A stretch of DNA of 48,830 bases, taken from contig JAILFK010000017.1 of assembly GCA_024697595.1 (NCBI GenBank), positions 1 to 48,830 of the forward strand, read 5' to 3'. Shown piece by piece: positions 1 to 8,465 of the stretch (position 1 is the stretch's first letter; the number at the start of each line of letters is the position of its first letter). This DNA is from Lachnospiraceae bacterium (GTDB lineage Bacteria > Bacillota > Clostridia > Lachnospirales > Lachnospiraceae). A model generated the notes under the pieces. That model saw only the letters and a list, made by a program, of their open reading frames with translations. It did no database searches and was not told the origin of the DNA. The translations under genes were made by a program, and so were the position numbers.

Positions 1-28
1 GATGAGAATGTGTGGTAGAATTTAGTTG

Positions 29-110
29 GCTCATGAACATAGCTCCTTTGATTATATTTTTTGGACAATTAACATTCTATCAAAGAAATGTCTCATGAGC
101 TTTTTTATTT
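29..110 (+). terminator. Long terminator-like stem-loop at left edge
   Basis: GCTCATGAACAT (29-40) pairs with ATGT-c-TCATGAGC (88-100, one bulged base), and inside it CTTTGAT (46-52) pairs with ATCAAAG (79-85). A run TTTTTTATTT follows at 101-110, as in an intrinsic terminator. It would end a transcript entering from the left. The loop also holds TTGGACAA (61-68), which is complementary to TTGTCCAA at 113-120, so a second fold is possible. Confidence 0.45.
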
Positions 111-170
111 AGTTGTCCAACTTCATTTTACAATCGGCGAATAATTAAAAAATATATTTTGAATAAAAAA

Positions 171-196
171 AAGCTGTCCACTTTGGGCGGCTTTTT
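171..196 (+). terminator. Intrinsic terminator, possibly bidirectional
   Basis: GCTGTCCA (173-180) pairs with TGGGCGGC (184-191) over a CTT loop, using two G-U pairs. It is followed by five T and preceded by a run of A, so it could work on both strands. It insulates the gene at 250 from upstream transcription. Confidence 0.6.
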
Positions 197-249
197 GTGT
201 ATTATAGAGTTATCGTAACAATATGATTTGATATTGGGAGGAATCTATT

Positions 250-507
250 ATGGGAAACAATGGTGAAATCAATATGTCCGTCTCAGGAATTTGTAGAGGA
301 AAGGACGGAAAACAGAAGGCTTATGTAAATTTTTCAGATGAAGTAAGAAGTGCTGAGGGAGAAATTCCAGCTTGCAAGATAACTTCAAATAAGGGCTTTG
401 CTGCCATTGAGGTGGAACAGCTTGAAAAATATATGTCAGAGCATTTAGAGGAATTGAAGCAGATGTCAGCAAATGTAAATGTGGTAAATGCATTTCTAGA
501 CAAGTAG
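250..507 (+). CDS. Small conserved-looking hypothetical protein (85 aa)
   Basis: I do not recognise this protein. It is 85 residues, soluble, without signal peptide or membrane segment. The N-terminal half reads like a beta-rich fold (segments such as AYVNFSDEV and GFAAIEVEQ). The C-terminal third is helical (LEKYMSEHLEELKQM). It has two cysteines, C15 and C42. The start is well supported: GGGAGG at 236-241 lies eight bases before the ATG. It is the first gene after a terminator and lies 53 bp upstream of the beta-glucosidase gene, so the two may share a transcript. Coding is likely from the strong ribosome site and coherent composition; function is unknown. Confidence 0.75.
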   Translation: MGNNGEINMSVSGICRGKDGKQKAYVNFSDEVRSAEGEIPACKITSNKGFAAIEVEQLEKYMSEHLEELKQMSANVNVVNAFLDK

Positions 508-560
508 ATTTGAAAAAATATAAAAACATTTTATATAAAAAGATTTAAGGGAGAAGGAAG

Positions 561-3005
561 ATGGCTAGAAAGTCAAAGTTTAAGAAAAAAGCGGAAGCAG
601 TGTATGCAAAGACTGTAAATAAGTTGCTCAACTCTGTGGCACAGGAGGAAAACGAGGTTAGTGGAGAAAAATACATTACTCCGGGTATGCCTGAGCAGGT
701 GAGAAAATTAGCTGAGGAGGGAATTGTTCTTTTAAAAAATGATAACAAAGTACTTCCCATTACAGAGGATAAGTGTGTGTCGGTATTTGGACGAATTCAA
801 TATGATTGGTTTTATGTTGGATATGGCTCTGGCGGAGATGTGCATGCGCCTTATAAGATATCCCTATTTGAGGGATTTGATAATGCAGGAATCAACTATA
901 ACAAGAATTTGAGAAAGGTTTATGAGGATTGGTGTCAGGAATCTGATAATGAAGCGTCCCATGGTTTTTGGGGACACTGGCCATATTTTCATGAGGAGAT
1001 GCCTCTGACAAGTGAGCAGGTATCTGTGGCTAAAGCGGCAAGTGATGTGGCTATTGTTATAATTGGTCGAGCTGCCGGTGAGGATAGAGAGAACAAGTTA
1101 GAGCAGGGAAGTTATTACATAACAGATGAGGAACATGATATGATGCGCAAAGTCTGCAAAGAATTTGAACATGTGATTCTGGTTATGGACTGCGGTAACA
1201 TTATAGATATGTCCTTCGTGGATGAGTATAACTTTGAGGGCATTGTATATGCTTGGCAATTGGGCCAGGAAAATGGTAATGCCTTGGCCAATGTACTAAG
1301 TGGTAAGGTGAATCCAAGTGGTAGATTATCAGATACCATTGCCATAAATTATGAGGATTATCCATCAGCTTCAAGCTTTGGAAAGAAGGAGTTCAATAAT
1401 TATTTCGAAGATATATATGTGGGATATAGATATTTTGAAACTTTTGCAAAAGAAAAGGTTAAGTATCCATTTGGTTATGGATTGAGTTATACAACCTTTG
1501 ACATTATCACAGATAGTGTTGTTAGAAATGCTTCTGATGATGGATTTGAATTTAACATTAGGGTGAAAAATACTGGTGATGTGGCAGGTAAAGAGGTGGT
1601 TCAAATCTATGTGTCGGCACCGGAAGGTAAACTTAAAAAGCCAACTTTGGTTTTAGCTGCCTATGACAAGACTGAGATTATCCAGCATGGAGCGGATGTG
1701 GATTTGAGCATAGAAGTGTTTGATCATGATATTGCTTCCTTTGATGACTGTGGTATTACAGGATTTGAGGATTCTTTTGTTCTAGAGGCGGGTAAATATA
1801 TTTACAAAGTTGGCGCCAATGTGCGCGATGCTAGAGATGTGTTTGACAATGAGATAGATGAAAATATCTGTGTAGAAAAATGTAATAAAGTCATGTCTCC
1901 AAAGGAAACTTTTGGGGTTTTAGATTCCATTGATCCAAAAACCAATATGTTTAGGCGAGGAAGTGTGACGGTTGCAGATACAAAATTGCGGGAAAGAATT
2001 TTGGACAACCTACCAACAGAGATTCAGCAGACAGAGGATAAGGGTATCAAACTCATAGATGTTAAAAATGGAAAAAATACATTGGAGGAGTTTATCGCTC
2101 AATTATCTGATAAGGATTTATCTGATATTTCTCGCGGTGAGGGAATGATGGGTTCAACTCTTGGAACTGAAGGAAATGCTGGAGTTTTTGGAGGAATAAC
2201 ACCTGAACTTCGAGACAAGGGAATACCTCCACTTGTGACTGCAGATGGACCAGCTGGACTTCGATTAAAGAGATATGCCACATTGCTTCCATGTGGCACA
2301 GCTATTGCATGTACATGGAATCACAAATTGATAGAGGAGACTTTTGTCTTAATTGGTAAGGAGGGAAGGCATTATGAGGTGGATGTAAATCTTTCTCCAG
2401 GTATGAATATTCACAGAAATCCTCTTTGTGGAAGAAATTTTGAATATTATTCAGAGGATCCGATGCTTTCAGGTAGAGTTGCCGCTGCAACTGTCAGAGG
2501 AATTCAACAGGGGGGAATATCGGCCTGTGCTAAGCATTTTGCATGTAATAATCAGGAGTACAATCGAACTCATAATGATTCGCGAGTATCCATGAGAGCT
2601 TTGCGTGAGATATATCTCAAAAATTTTGAGTATTGTGTAAAAGAAAGTAATCCGGATAATATAATGACTAGTTACAACAAGGTGAACGGAGTGTGGAGTC
2701 ATTATAACTATGAACTGGTTACCACAGTTCTTAGAGATGAGTGGGGATATGAGGGCAATGTGATGACTGATTGGTGGATGAGAAAGGCTGCCATGCCAGA
2801 GTTTCCTAAAATTAAAAACAATGCATACAGAGTTCGCGCACAGGTGGATGTATACATGCCTGGAAATTTGAATTATTTAAAGAAGACATATGTATATGAT
2901 TCAGAGATCTTAGATACGCTAAATAAACCTGATGGACTTACCAGAGCGGAACTTCAAAGAACTGCAGCAAACGTGTTGAGGTATGCCATGTCAAGGATGG
3001 ATTGA
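561..3005 (+). CDS. Glycoside hydrolase family 3 beta-glucosidase, reversed domain order
   Basis: An 814-residue GH3 enzyme, probably a cytoplasmic beta-glucosidase (no signal peptide) that releases glucose from cello-oligosaccharides or glucosides. The domains are reversed relative to classical GH3. The alpha/beta-sandwich domain comes first (about 48-290, starting VRKLAEEGIVLLKND and ending near YPFGYGLSYTTF). A fibronectin-III-like domain follows (about 310-415). The TIM-barrel domain comes last (about 500-760), with the substrate-binding stretch AKHFACNNQE and the nucleophile in VMTDWW, D737. This permuted order is known from Butyrivibrio and Ruminococcus BglA-type enzymes. AGGGAGAAGGAAG precedes the ATG. 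Substrate specificity (glucoside versus xyloside) cannot be read from sequence. Confidence 0.93.
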   Translation: MARKSKFKKKAEAVYAKTVNKLLNSVAQEENEVSGEKYITPGMPEQVRKLAEEGIVLLKNDNKVLPITEDKCVSVFGRIQYDWFYVGYGSGGDVHAPYKISLFEGFDNAGINYNKNLRKVYEDWCQESDNEASHGFWGHWPYFHEEMPLTSEQVSVAKAASDVAIVIIGRAAGEDRENKLEQGSYYITDEEHDMMRKVCKEFEHVILVMDCGNIIDMSFVDEYNFEGIVYAWQLGQENGNALANVLSGKVNPSGRLSDTIAINYEDYPSASSFGKKEFNNYFEDIYVGYRYFETFAKEKVKYPFGYGLSYTTFDIITDSVVRNASDDGFEFNIRVKNTGDVAGKEVVQIYVSAPEGKLKKPTLVLAAYDKTEIIQHGADVDLSIEVFDHDIASFDDCGITGFEDSFVLEAGKYIYKVGANVRDARDVFDNEIDENICVEKCNKVMSPKETFGVLDSIDPKTNMFRRGSVTVADTKLRERILDNLPTEIQQTEDKGIKLIDVKNGKNTLEEFIAQLSDKDLSDISRGEGMMGSTLGTEGNAGVFGGITPELRDKGIPPLVTADGPAGLRLKRYATLLPCGTAIACTWNHKLIEETFVLIGKEGRHYEVDVNLSPGMNIHRNPLCGRNFEYYSEDPMLSGRVAAATVRGIQQGGISACAKHFACNNQEYNRTHNDSRVSMRALREIYLKNFEYCVKESNPDNIMTSYNKVNGVWSHYNYELVTTVLRDEWGYEGNVMTDWWMRKAAMPEFPKIKNNAYRVRAQVDVYMPGNLNYLKKTYVYDSEILDTLNKPDGLTRAELQRTAANVLRYAMSRMD

Positions 3006-3073
3006 ATAAATTAGTGATATTGTGTTTAAAAAAACAACATAATGATGAAAATATATAATTAAAAAATCTTTAA

Positions 3074-3082
3074 TGTTATAAT
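3074..3082 (+). promoter_or_regulatory. Extended -10 promoter element for the chemoreceptor-like gene
   Basis: TGTTATAAT is a perfect extended -10 (TGnTATAAT) 49 bp before the start at 3131. No good -35 is visible, as is common with extended -10 promoters. The preceding gene ends at 3005. Confidence 0.5.
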
Positions 3083-3130
3083 TTCTAAGTACGGTTTTTA
3101 CTAAAATATTTATAGGATGAGGGTGTTACT

Positions 3131-4072
3131 ATGGGATTATTTAAAGAGAAAAATGATGGGGAATTAGAGAGGTTAAAGGCTGAGTTAAATGCAGCAAAAT
3201 TAGAGTTAGAAGAATATAAGAATCAAGAGGTAGGCATTTCAGATGGGGTGAAGGAATGCGTTGCTGAGGTTGAACAAAATTCCGATGACATTATGTCAGT
3301 TATGCGTGATTTATCTGATTCAGTTCAGAGCGTCACTGCCAATGTGGATGTGGTAAGTCAACATGCAATGGATGCCACTTCTGAATTTTCTGAGGTGTCA
3401 CAGCAATTAGAAGATTTAAATGATTATGCTACTGATATGGAAAAAAGAGCGGATGCGTTAGTAGAGTCAGCTAAGTGGAATAAAAATGACACTATTGAGA
3501 AAGTCGGCCCTATCGGTATTGCTTTGAAGAAAGCTATGGAAGAGAGCAAGAGTGTAGAACAGATTGATGGTTTAACCAATGATATTTTAGGTATTTCAAG
3601 TCAGACGAATCTACTTGCTTTAAATGCCAGTATAGAGGCGGCAAGAGCAGGGGAAGCTGGAAAAGGTTTTGCTGTCGTTGCCGATGAGATAAGAGAATTG
3701 GCTGAGCGCTCAAAGGATACAGCTAATAACATTCAAAATATCAATACTTTGCTTACAGCAGCGGTTAAAGATTTAGTCCACGCGGCAGATGCTTTGCTAG
3801 AGTATGTAAATGATCAGATTGTTCCCGATTATGATGAGTTTGAAGACTCAGGAAAAGATTATGATAGTGATGCCAAGCACGTACATCAGGTTATCAACTC
3901 ATTAAATGATGCAGTTAAGGGAATGAATATGCATCTTACTAATATGAATGATTCATTGGATGGAATTGTTTCAGCAGCAGAAGATGGCGAACGTGTTGTG
4001 GAGGATGCAAGCACCAAGGCTGAAATCCTGGCAGGAAGTATCAGCGCAATGTCCCAGGAAATGGATGCATAA
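3131..4072 (+). CDS. Soluble methyl-accepting chemotaxis-like protein
   Basis: A 313-residue protein with the conserved hairpin tip of bacterial chemoreceptors at about 157-195 ([18 protein letters not shown], then [16 protein letters not shown]). This tip binds CheA and CheW. The flanks are coiled-coil, and residues 10-35 form a separate N-terminal heptad segment. There is no transmembrane segment, HAMP or recognisable sensor domain, so it is cytoplasmic and either senses through an unrecognised part or works as an adaptor. Neighbours are unrelated: a beta-glucosidase upstream, a membrane protein downstream, no che genes in the window. GATGAGGG lies before the ATG. A terminator follows at 4134. 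The hairpin assignment is certain; the input signal is not. Confidence 0.88.
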   Translation: MGLFKEKNDGELERLKAELNAAKLELEEYKNQEVGISDGVKECVAEVEQNSDDIMSVMRDLSDSVQSVTANVDVVSQHAMDATSEFSEVSQQLEDLNDYATDMEKRADALVESAKWNKNDTIEKVGPIGIALKKAMEESKSVEQIDGLTNDILGISSQTNLLALNASIEAARAGEAGKGFAVVADEIRELAERSKDTANNIQNINTLLTAAVKDLVHAADALLEYVNDQIVPDYDEFEDSGKDYDSDAKHVHQVINSLNDAVKGMNMHLTNMNDSLDGIVSAAEDGERVVEDASTKAEILAGSISAMSQEMDA

Positions 4073-4133
4073 ATACATAAATGGTTTTGTTTTTGTTTGT
4101 AAAATGATAAAATAAAAAATGTTGTAATATATT

Positions 4134-4163
4134 AAAGATCACTTATAATGAGTGATCTTTTTT
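4134..4163 (+). terminator. Intrinsic terminator after the chemoreceptor-like gene
   Basis: AAAGATCACT (4134-4143) pairs perfectly with AGTGATCTTT (4151-4160) over a seven-base loop and is followed by a T run. Confidence 0.85.
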
Positions 4164-4178
4164 AGTGGTTAGGAGAAA

Positions 4179-5441
4179 GTGGATTTGAAGTTTAAGATTC
4201 AGGAAAAATCAGTAGAGGGAATTTGCATATTTTGTCTTGGAATTTTGGCTATAGGAATGTGGCTGTTTCTGATAGTTAATGTTATGTTTTTTCAAGGGAA
4301 AGAAGATTTTGAATCATTGGATATTGCAGGATATCTAGGCTTTTTTTCCTTGATTATTGGCTTTTTTGTTTTTGCGATATTTCTTATAAACGAGGGGTTA
4401 AAGACTATTTATAGAAGTGTTGAATATGATGGAGAGTATTTGATCATAAAAAAGTTCAGAGAAAATGATGTGGTGATAAAACCAGAAGACTTGGAAGGGT
4501 ATTATACATGTGTTGAGAAAAAGAATGGGAAGACTATTAAGAACCCTTTGTATATTTATTATAATGGTACAGAAATTATGTTGGATCAAAAACGATGTGA
4601 GAATACATCTGAAATCATTAAGCTTTTGCGCAAAAAGTCAAAGTTAGTTTTTGGTAGAGATATAAAGGCTGAACCAGAAATTAATATAGATTTTGAAAGG
4701 TTAGTAATAGATAAAGATTTTAAAAAACCGGGGGATACAATAAAAAAGTATTTGCTGTATTCTAAAAAGGGCTGGAACATCATTTGGATTGTAATGGGGG
4801 TTGGTTCCTGTTTTTCATTGATAAATATGAGGTTTGCAGCGTCGATAACTTTAATCTTTTATGTCATGATAACTCTAAGGGCGGTAATATTTAGAGATCT
4901 TATTTTAAAAAATTTGGGTGATAAATCAATACATAGTTCTGATGTTGTTATTTTCCCTTGGATTGGAATTGCTATTTCGATTCTGAGATTTAATACAATA
5001 TTTTTTGATATTAATGTTGTAAATGCTTCAGCAACTAATAGATTTATTATATTAGGAATAATTGTATTTATGGTTGTTGGAATTGCAATTAGATGGTTTA
5101 TCCAAAGAAAAAATAATAGTACATTAAAGGCAAGAATAGTGTCCAATATTTTATTGGTTATAATAATGGTGGTAACAACTAGAGCAATGGTATGTGCTCA
5201 GTTGAGAATAAATGAGTCTATGGGAAATGCTTGGGAAGAACAGGTTGTTGTTGTTGATAAGGATTCTAGTTACAGCAGGAAAGCTGGACGTACATATAGT
5301 ATATATGTGAAGGATTCAACAGGTGAGAAAAAATATTTTTCAGTACGTAGAAAACTTTATAGGAAATATGAGGTGGATGATAAAGCTATAATTTGCCATA
5401 GTTATGGTGCACTGGGAACTGAAGGTGAAAGTTTGCGATGA
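4179..5441 (+). CDS. Multi-spanning membrane protein of unknown function
   Basis: I do not recognise this 420-residue protein. It has two hydrophobic helices near the N terminus (about 14-38 and 49-72). A soluble basic/acidic segment (about 73-195) follows, whose start (VEYDGEYLIIKKF) resembles the strand pattern of small PH-like membrane domains. Five or so further helices lie at about 198-340. A soluble C-terminal tail (about 350-420) contains YSIYVKDSTGEKKYFSV. The start is uncertain. GTG at 4179 lies only two to four bases after AGGAGA (4171-4176). TTG at 4185 has a better eight-base spacing and may be the true start (418 aa). A terminator precedes the gene closely and another follows, so it is probably a single-gene unit. 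Confidence 0.75.
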   Translation: MDLKFKIQEKSVEGICIFCLGILAIGMWLFLIVNVMFFQGKEDFESLDIAGYLGFFSLIIGFFVFAIFLINEGLKTIYRSVEYDGEYLIIKKFRENDVVIKPEDLEGYYTCVEKKNGKTIKNPLYIYYNGTEIMLDQKRCENTSEIIKLLRKKSKLVFGRDIKAEPEINIDFERLVIDKDFKKPGDTIKKYLLYSKKGWNIIWIVMGVGSCFSLINMRFAASITLIFYVMITLRAVIFRDLILKNLGDKSIHSSDVVIFPWIGIAISILRFNTIFFDINVVNASATNRFIILGIIVFMVVGIAIRWFIQRKNNSTLKARIVSNILLVIIMVVTTRAMVCAQLRINESMGNAWEEQVVVVDKDSSYSRKAGRTYSIYVKDSTGEKKYFSVRRKLYRKYEVDDKAIICHSYGALGTEGESLR

Positions 5442-5480
5442 TTTTAAAATTTTTTGAAAAATAAAAAAAGGAAATTGGAA

Positions 5481-5513
5481 AAGTCTCCGTAATATTATTA
5501 CAGAGGCTTTTTT
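5481..5513 (+). terminator. Intrinsic terminator
   Basis: The arms around GTAAT-att-ATTAC extend through CTC/GAG and AAG/CTT with two mismatches, followed by a T run. It ends the membrane protein transcript before dgt. Confidence 0.75.
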
Positions 5514-5541
5514 ATGTGAGTTTTTATAGTGGGAGTTTGGT

Positions 5542-6594
5542 ATGACAATAAGAGAGACTATAGAAGATATGGAGAGGGCAACCTTAAGTCCATATGCTAC
5601 ATTAAATGAAAATTCTAGAGGTCGCGATAAAGATGAACCTCAGTGTGATATTCGACCATTATTTCAAAGAGATAGGGATCGAATACTTCACAGCAAAGCA
5701 TTTCGCCGATTAAAAAATAAAACTCAGGTGTTTCTAGCGCCAAAGGGAGACCATTACAGGACTAGATTGTCCCATACCCTTGAGGTGTCGCAAAATGCTA
5801 GAACAATTGCCAAAGCTCTTCGGTTAAATGAGGATTTGGTTGAAGCTATAGCCTTGGGGCATGACTTAGGTCATACTCCTTTTGGCCATTGTGGGGAGAG
5901 AACATTAAATGGTCTTTGTTCTACGGGATTTGTTCACAGCGAGCAGAGTGTGAGAATTGTGGAAAAGCTTGAAAAAGATGGTGAGGGATTGAATCTTACT
6001 TGGGAAGTGAGAGATGGAATAAAAAATCATCAGACCAAGACTAACCCGGCAACTCCAGAGGGTAAGGTGGTTAGACTTTCGGATAAAATTGCATATATAA
6101 ATCATGATATAGATGATGCCATAAGAGCACAGATTCTCAGCGAAGATGATATTCCTATGGAGATACGAAAAGCTATTGGAATGACTTCTGATGATAGGTT
6201 GGATAATCTGATTCATGATGTTATAAGTTGCAGTTTGAATAATATGAATATAATGGATGTAGAGTGCAGAAATGACTTAGAGCCAGTTATGATGTCTGAG
6301 GAGATGAATCAGGCAATGTATGATTTGAGGTCATTTATGTTTGAGAATCTATATACAAACCCTTATGCAAAGGGAGAGGAAGTGAAAGCTCATCGTATGC
6401 TCACAGAATTATATAACTACTATTTAGACAGAACGGAGCTTTTGCCAAAACAGTTTATAGATATGATAGAAAAAGATGGTGAGGCAACTGATAGAGTTGT
6501 ATGTGATTATATCGCTGGTATGACAGATCAGTATGCTATCAACAAATTTAATGAAGTATTCATGCCTATGTCATGGATGGTTGTAGAGGATTAG
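5542..6594 (+). CDS. dgt: dGTP triphosphohydrolase-like HD protein
   Basis: A 350-residue member of the deoxyguanosinetriphosphate triphosphohydrolase-like family, which hydrolyses dNTPs to deoxynucleosides and triphosphate. The metal-binding HD residues are visible: H78 in RLSHTLEVSQ and H107-D108 in ALGHDLGHTPFGH. A further aspartate lies in VVRLSDKIAYINHDIDD. Length fits the Gram-positive type. GGGAG precedes the ATG, and the stop is 11 bp before dnaG. The order dgt-dnaG-rpoD is common in Clostridia and links dNTP control to replication priming. The exact nucleotide preference is not determined by sequence. Confidence 0.92.
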   Translation: MTIRETIEDMERATLSPYATLNENSRGRDKDEPQCDIRPLFQRDRDRILHSKAFRRLKNKTQVFLAPKGDHYRTRLSHTLEVSQNARTIAKALRLNEDLVEAIALGHDLGHTPFGHCGERTLNGLCSTGFVHSEQSVRIVEKLEKDGEGLNLTWEVRDGIKNHQTKTNPATPEGKVVRLSDKIAYINHDIDDAIRAQILSEDDIPMEIRKAIGMTSDDRLDNLIHDVISCSLNNMNIMDVECRNDLEPVMMSEEMNQAMYDLRSFMFENLYTNPYAKGEEVKAHRMLTELYNYYLDRTELLPKQFIDMIEKDGEATDRVVCDYIAGMTDQYAINKFNEVFMPMSWMVVED

Positions 6595-6605
6595 GAAGGA
6601 AGAAT

Positions 6606-8411
6606 ATGCCGTATTATTCAGATGATATCATCGAGGAAGTTCGTTCTCGAAACGATATAGTCGATGTTATCGGTCAATATGTACATTTGACAAAAAAAGG
6701 GTCAAGTTATTTTGGATTATGTCCCTTTCATAATGAGAAAACTGGTTCTTTTTCCGTGACACCATCAAAGCAGATGTATTATTGTTTTGGTTGTGGAAAA
6801 GGTGGCAACGTGTTCACCTTTCTTCAGGAATATGAGAATATGACCTTTTCTGAGGCTATGCAGACCTTGGCAGATAGAGCGGGAATTCAACTTCCTGAGA
6901 CTGAGATGACCAGTGCACAAAAAGCCAAGAGTGCAAAGCGTGACAAACTTTTTGAGATAAATAAAGAAGCTGCTACATATTTTTACAAATTGTTATATTC
7001 AGATCATGGAACCCACGCCTTAGAATATTTCCAGGGGAGACAACTTGAACCTGAGATAATGAATAAATTTGGCTTGGGATATTCTGATAAATATAGTAAC
7101 GACTTGTATAAATATTTACAGGCAAAGGGCTATTCTGATGATCTTTTAAAAGACAGTGGTCTTGTGACCATTGATGAGGTGAAAGGCGGACGAGATAAAT
7201 TTTGGAATAGAGCTATGTTTCCTATATTTGATGCCCATAGCAAGGTTATTGCTTTTGGTGGTCGAGTTATGGGAGAGGGAGATCCAAAATATTTGAATTC
7301 TCCTGAGACGGATATATTTGACAAGAGTAGAAATCTATATGGTTTACATCTTGCAAGAAGAACTCGAGCGGATAAATTTATTCTATGTGAGGGATATATG
7401 GATGTCATAGCCCTTCACCAGGCGGGTTTTGATAATGCGGTGGCTTCACTTGGAACAGCTCTCACCAGTGGACATGCCAATTTGATTAAGCGATTCGGCA
7501 AGGACGTGTACCTGAGTTATGATAGTGATGGTGCAGGTAAAAAGGCGGCTCTACGAGCAATACCGATTTTGAAGGAAGCTGGAATTACATGTAAGGTGAT
7601 AAATATGGAACCATATAAGGATCCAGATGAATTTATCAAAAATTTAGGAGCAGAGGAGTACCAAAAGAGGATAGACAATGCGGAAAATAGTTTCATGTTT
7701 ACCATTCGAATGGATGAAACAAAATTTAACATGTCTGATCCGGAATCCAAGACTGCTTTTTATAAAAAAGTTGCGACTCGTATAGTGGAATTTCCAGAGG
7801 AGTTGGAGAGGAATAACTATATTGAGGCGGTGGCTTCAAAGTATAATGTGGGCTTTGAAAACCTGAGACAGATGGTGAATAACATCGGAGTGCGTCAGGG
7901 CATGGGAAGTCGGATTCGAGATGATGAGGTTGAACCGGCAAGAAAATTAAAGTCAGGGGTTCAAAAGAAAATTTCCAAGGAAGAGGGAATGAAAACCTCG
8001 CAGAGATTGATGTTAACCTGGCTGGTGGAAAAACCAGAGTTGTACCATATAATAAAACAGTATATTTCGCCAGAAGATTTTACAGAGGGTATATATGCCC
8101 AGGTGGCTGAAATTTTATTTCAGCAGTTTGAGGAGAGCGGAATGGCAAATCCGGCCAGAATAGTTAGCATGTTTGCTGGAAACGATGAAGAGAGTCAGGT
8201 GGCAGAAATATTTAACACCAATATCAATGGAATTGAGGGACAACATGACTGGGAAAAAGCTATAAAAGAGACTTTGATTAGAATCAAGGAAAATAGTTTG
8301 GAACAGCGGAAAAATGCTATGGATCCTAATGATCTGGATGCCTATAACTATATAATAACTACCAAGAAAAAGATTCAGGAGATGAAGAGTCTGAAGGTGA
8401 GTGTGACGTAA
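6606..8411 (+). CDS. dnaG: DNA primase
   Basis: DnaG synthesises RNA primers for replication. With the ATG at 6606 it has 601 residues. Domains in order: CHC2 zinc ribbon (C39, H42, C60, C63), the primase core, and the Toprim domain with E262 in ILCEGYMD and the D306/D308 pair in SYDSDGAGKKAA. The C-terminal DnaB-interacting region follows from about 440. An upstream in-frame start at 6573 exists, but it would overlap dgt and adds residues unlike the family. AGGAAGGAAG at 6593-6602 decides for 6606, where the protein begins MPYYSDDIIEEV as family members do. Part of the macromolecular-synthesis operon with rpoD. Confidence 0.97.
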   Translation: MPYYSDDIIEEVRSRNDIVDVIGQYVHLTKKGSSYFGLCPFHNEKTGSFSVTPSKQMYYCFGCGKGGNVFTFLQEYENMTFSEAMQTLADRAGIQLPETEMTSAQKAKSAKRDKLFEINKEAATYFYKLLYSDHGTHALEYFQGRQLEPEIMNKFGLGYSDKYSNDLYKYLQAKGYSDDLLKDSGLVTIDEVKGGRDKFWNRAMFPIFDAHSKVIAFGGRVMGEGDPKYLNSPETDIFDKSRNLYGLHLARRTRADKFILCEGYMDVIALHQAGFDNAVASLGTALTSGHANLIKRFGKDVYLSYDSDGAGKKAALRAIPILKEAGITCKVINMEPYKDPDEFIKNLGAEEYQKRIDNAENSFMFTIRMDETKFNMSDPESKTAFYKKVATRIVEFPEELERNNYIEAVASKYNVGFENLRQMVNNIGVRQGMGSRIRDDEVEPARKLKSGVQKKISKEEGMKTSQRLMLTWLVEKPELYHIIKQYISPEDFTEGIYAQVAEILFQQFEESGMANPARIVSMFAGNDEESQVAEIFNTNINGIEGQHDWEKAIKETLIRIKENSLEQRKNAMDPNDLDAYNYIITTKKKIQEMKSLKVSVT

Positions 8412-8465
8412 CGGGTAATTTGTAACTATAAAAAATAGAAGTGTAAAAAGGAAAGGAATTGTAGA

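Noticed and set aside
6573-6605. Upstream start for dnaG
   Set aside because: No family similarity in the added residues; the ribosome site AGGAAGGAAG fits ATG 6606.
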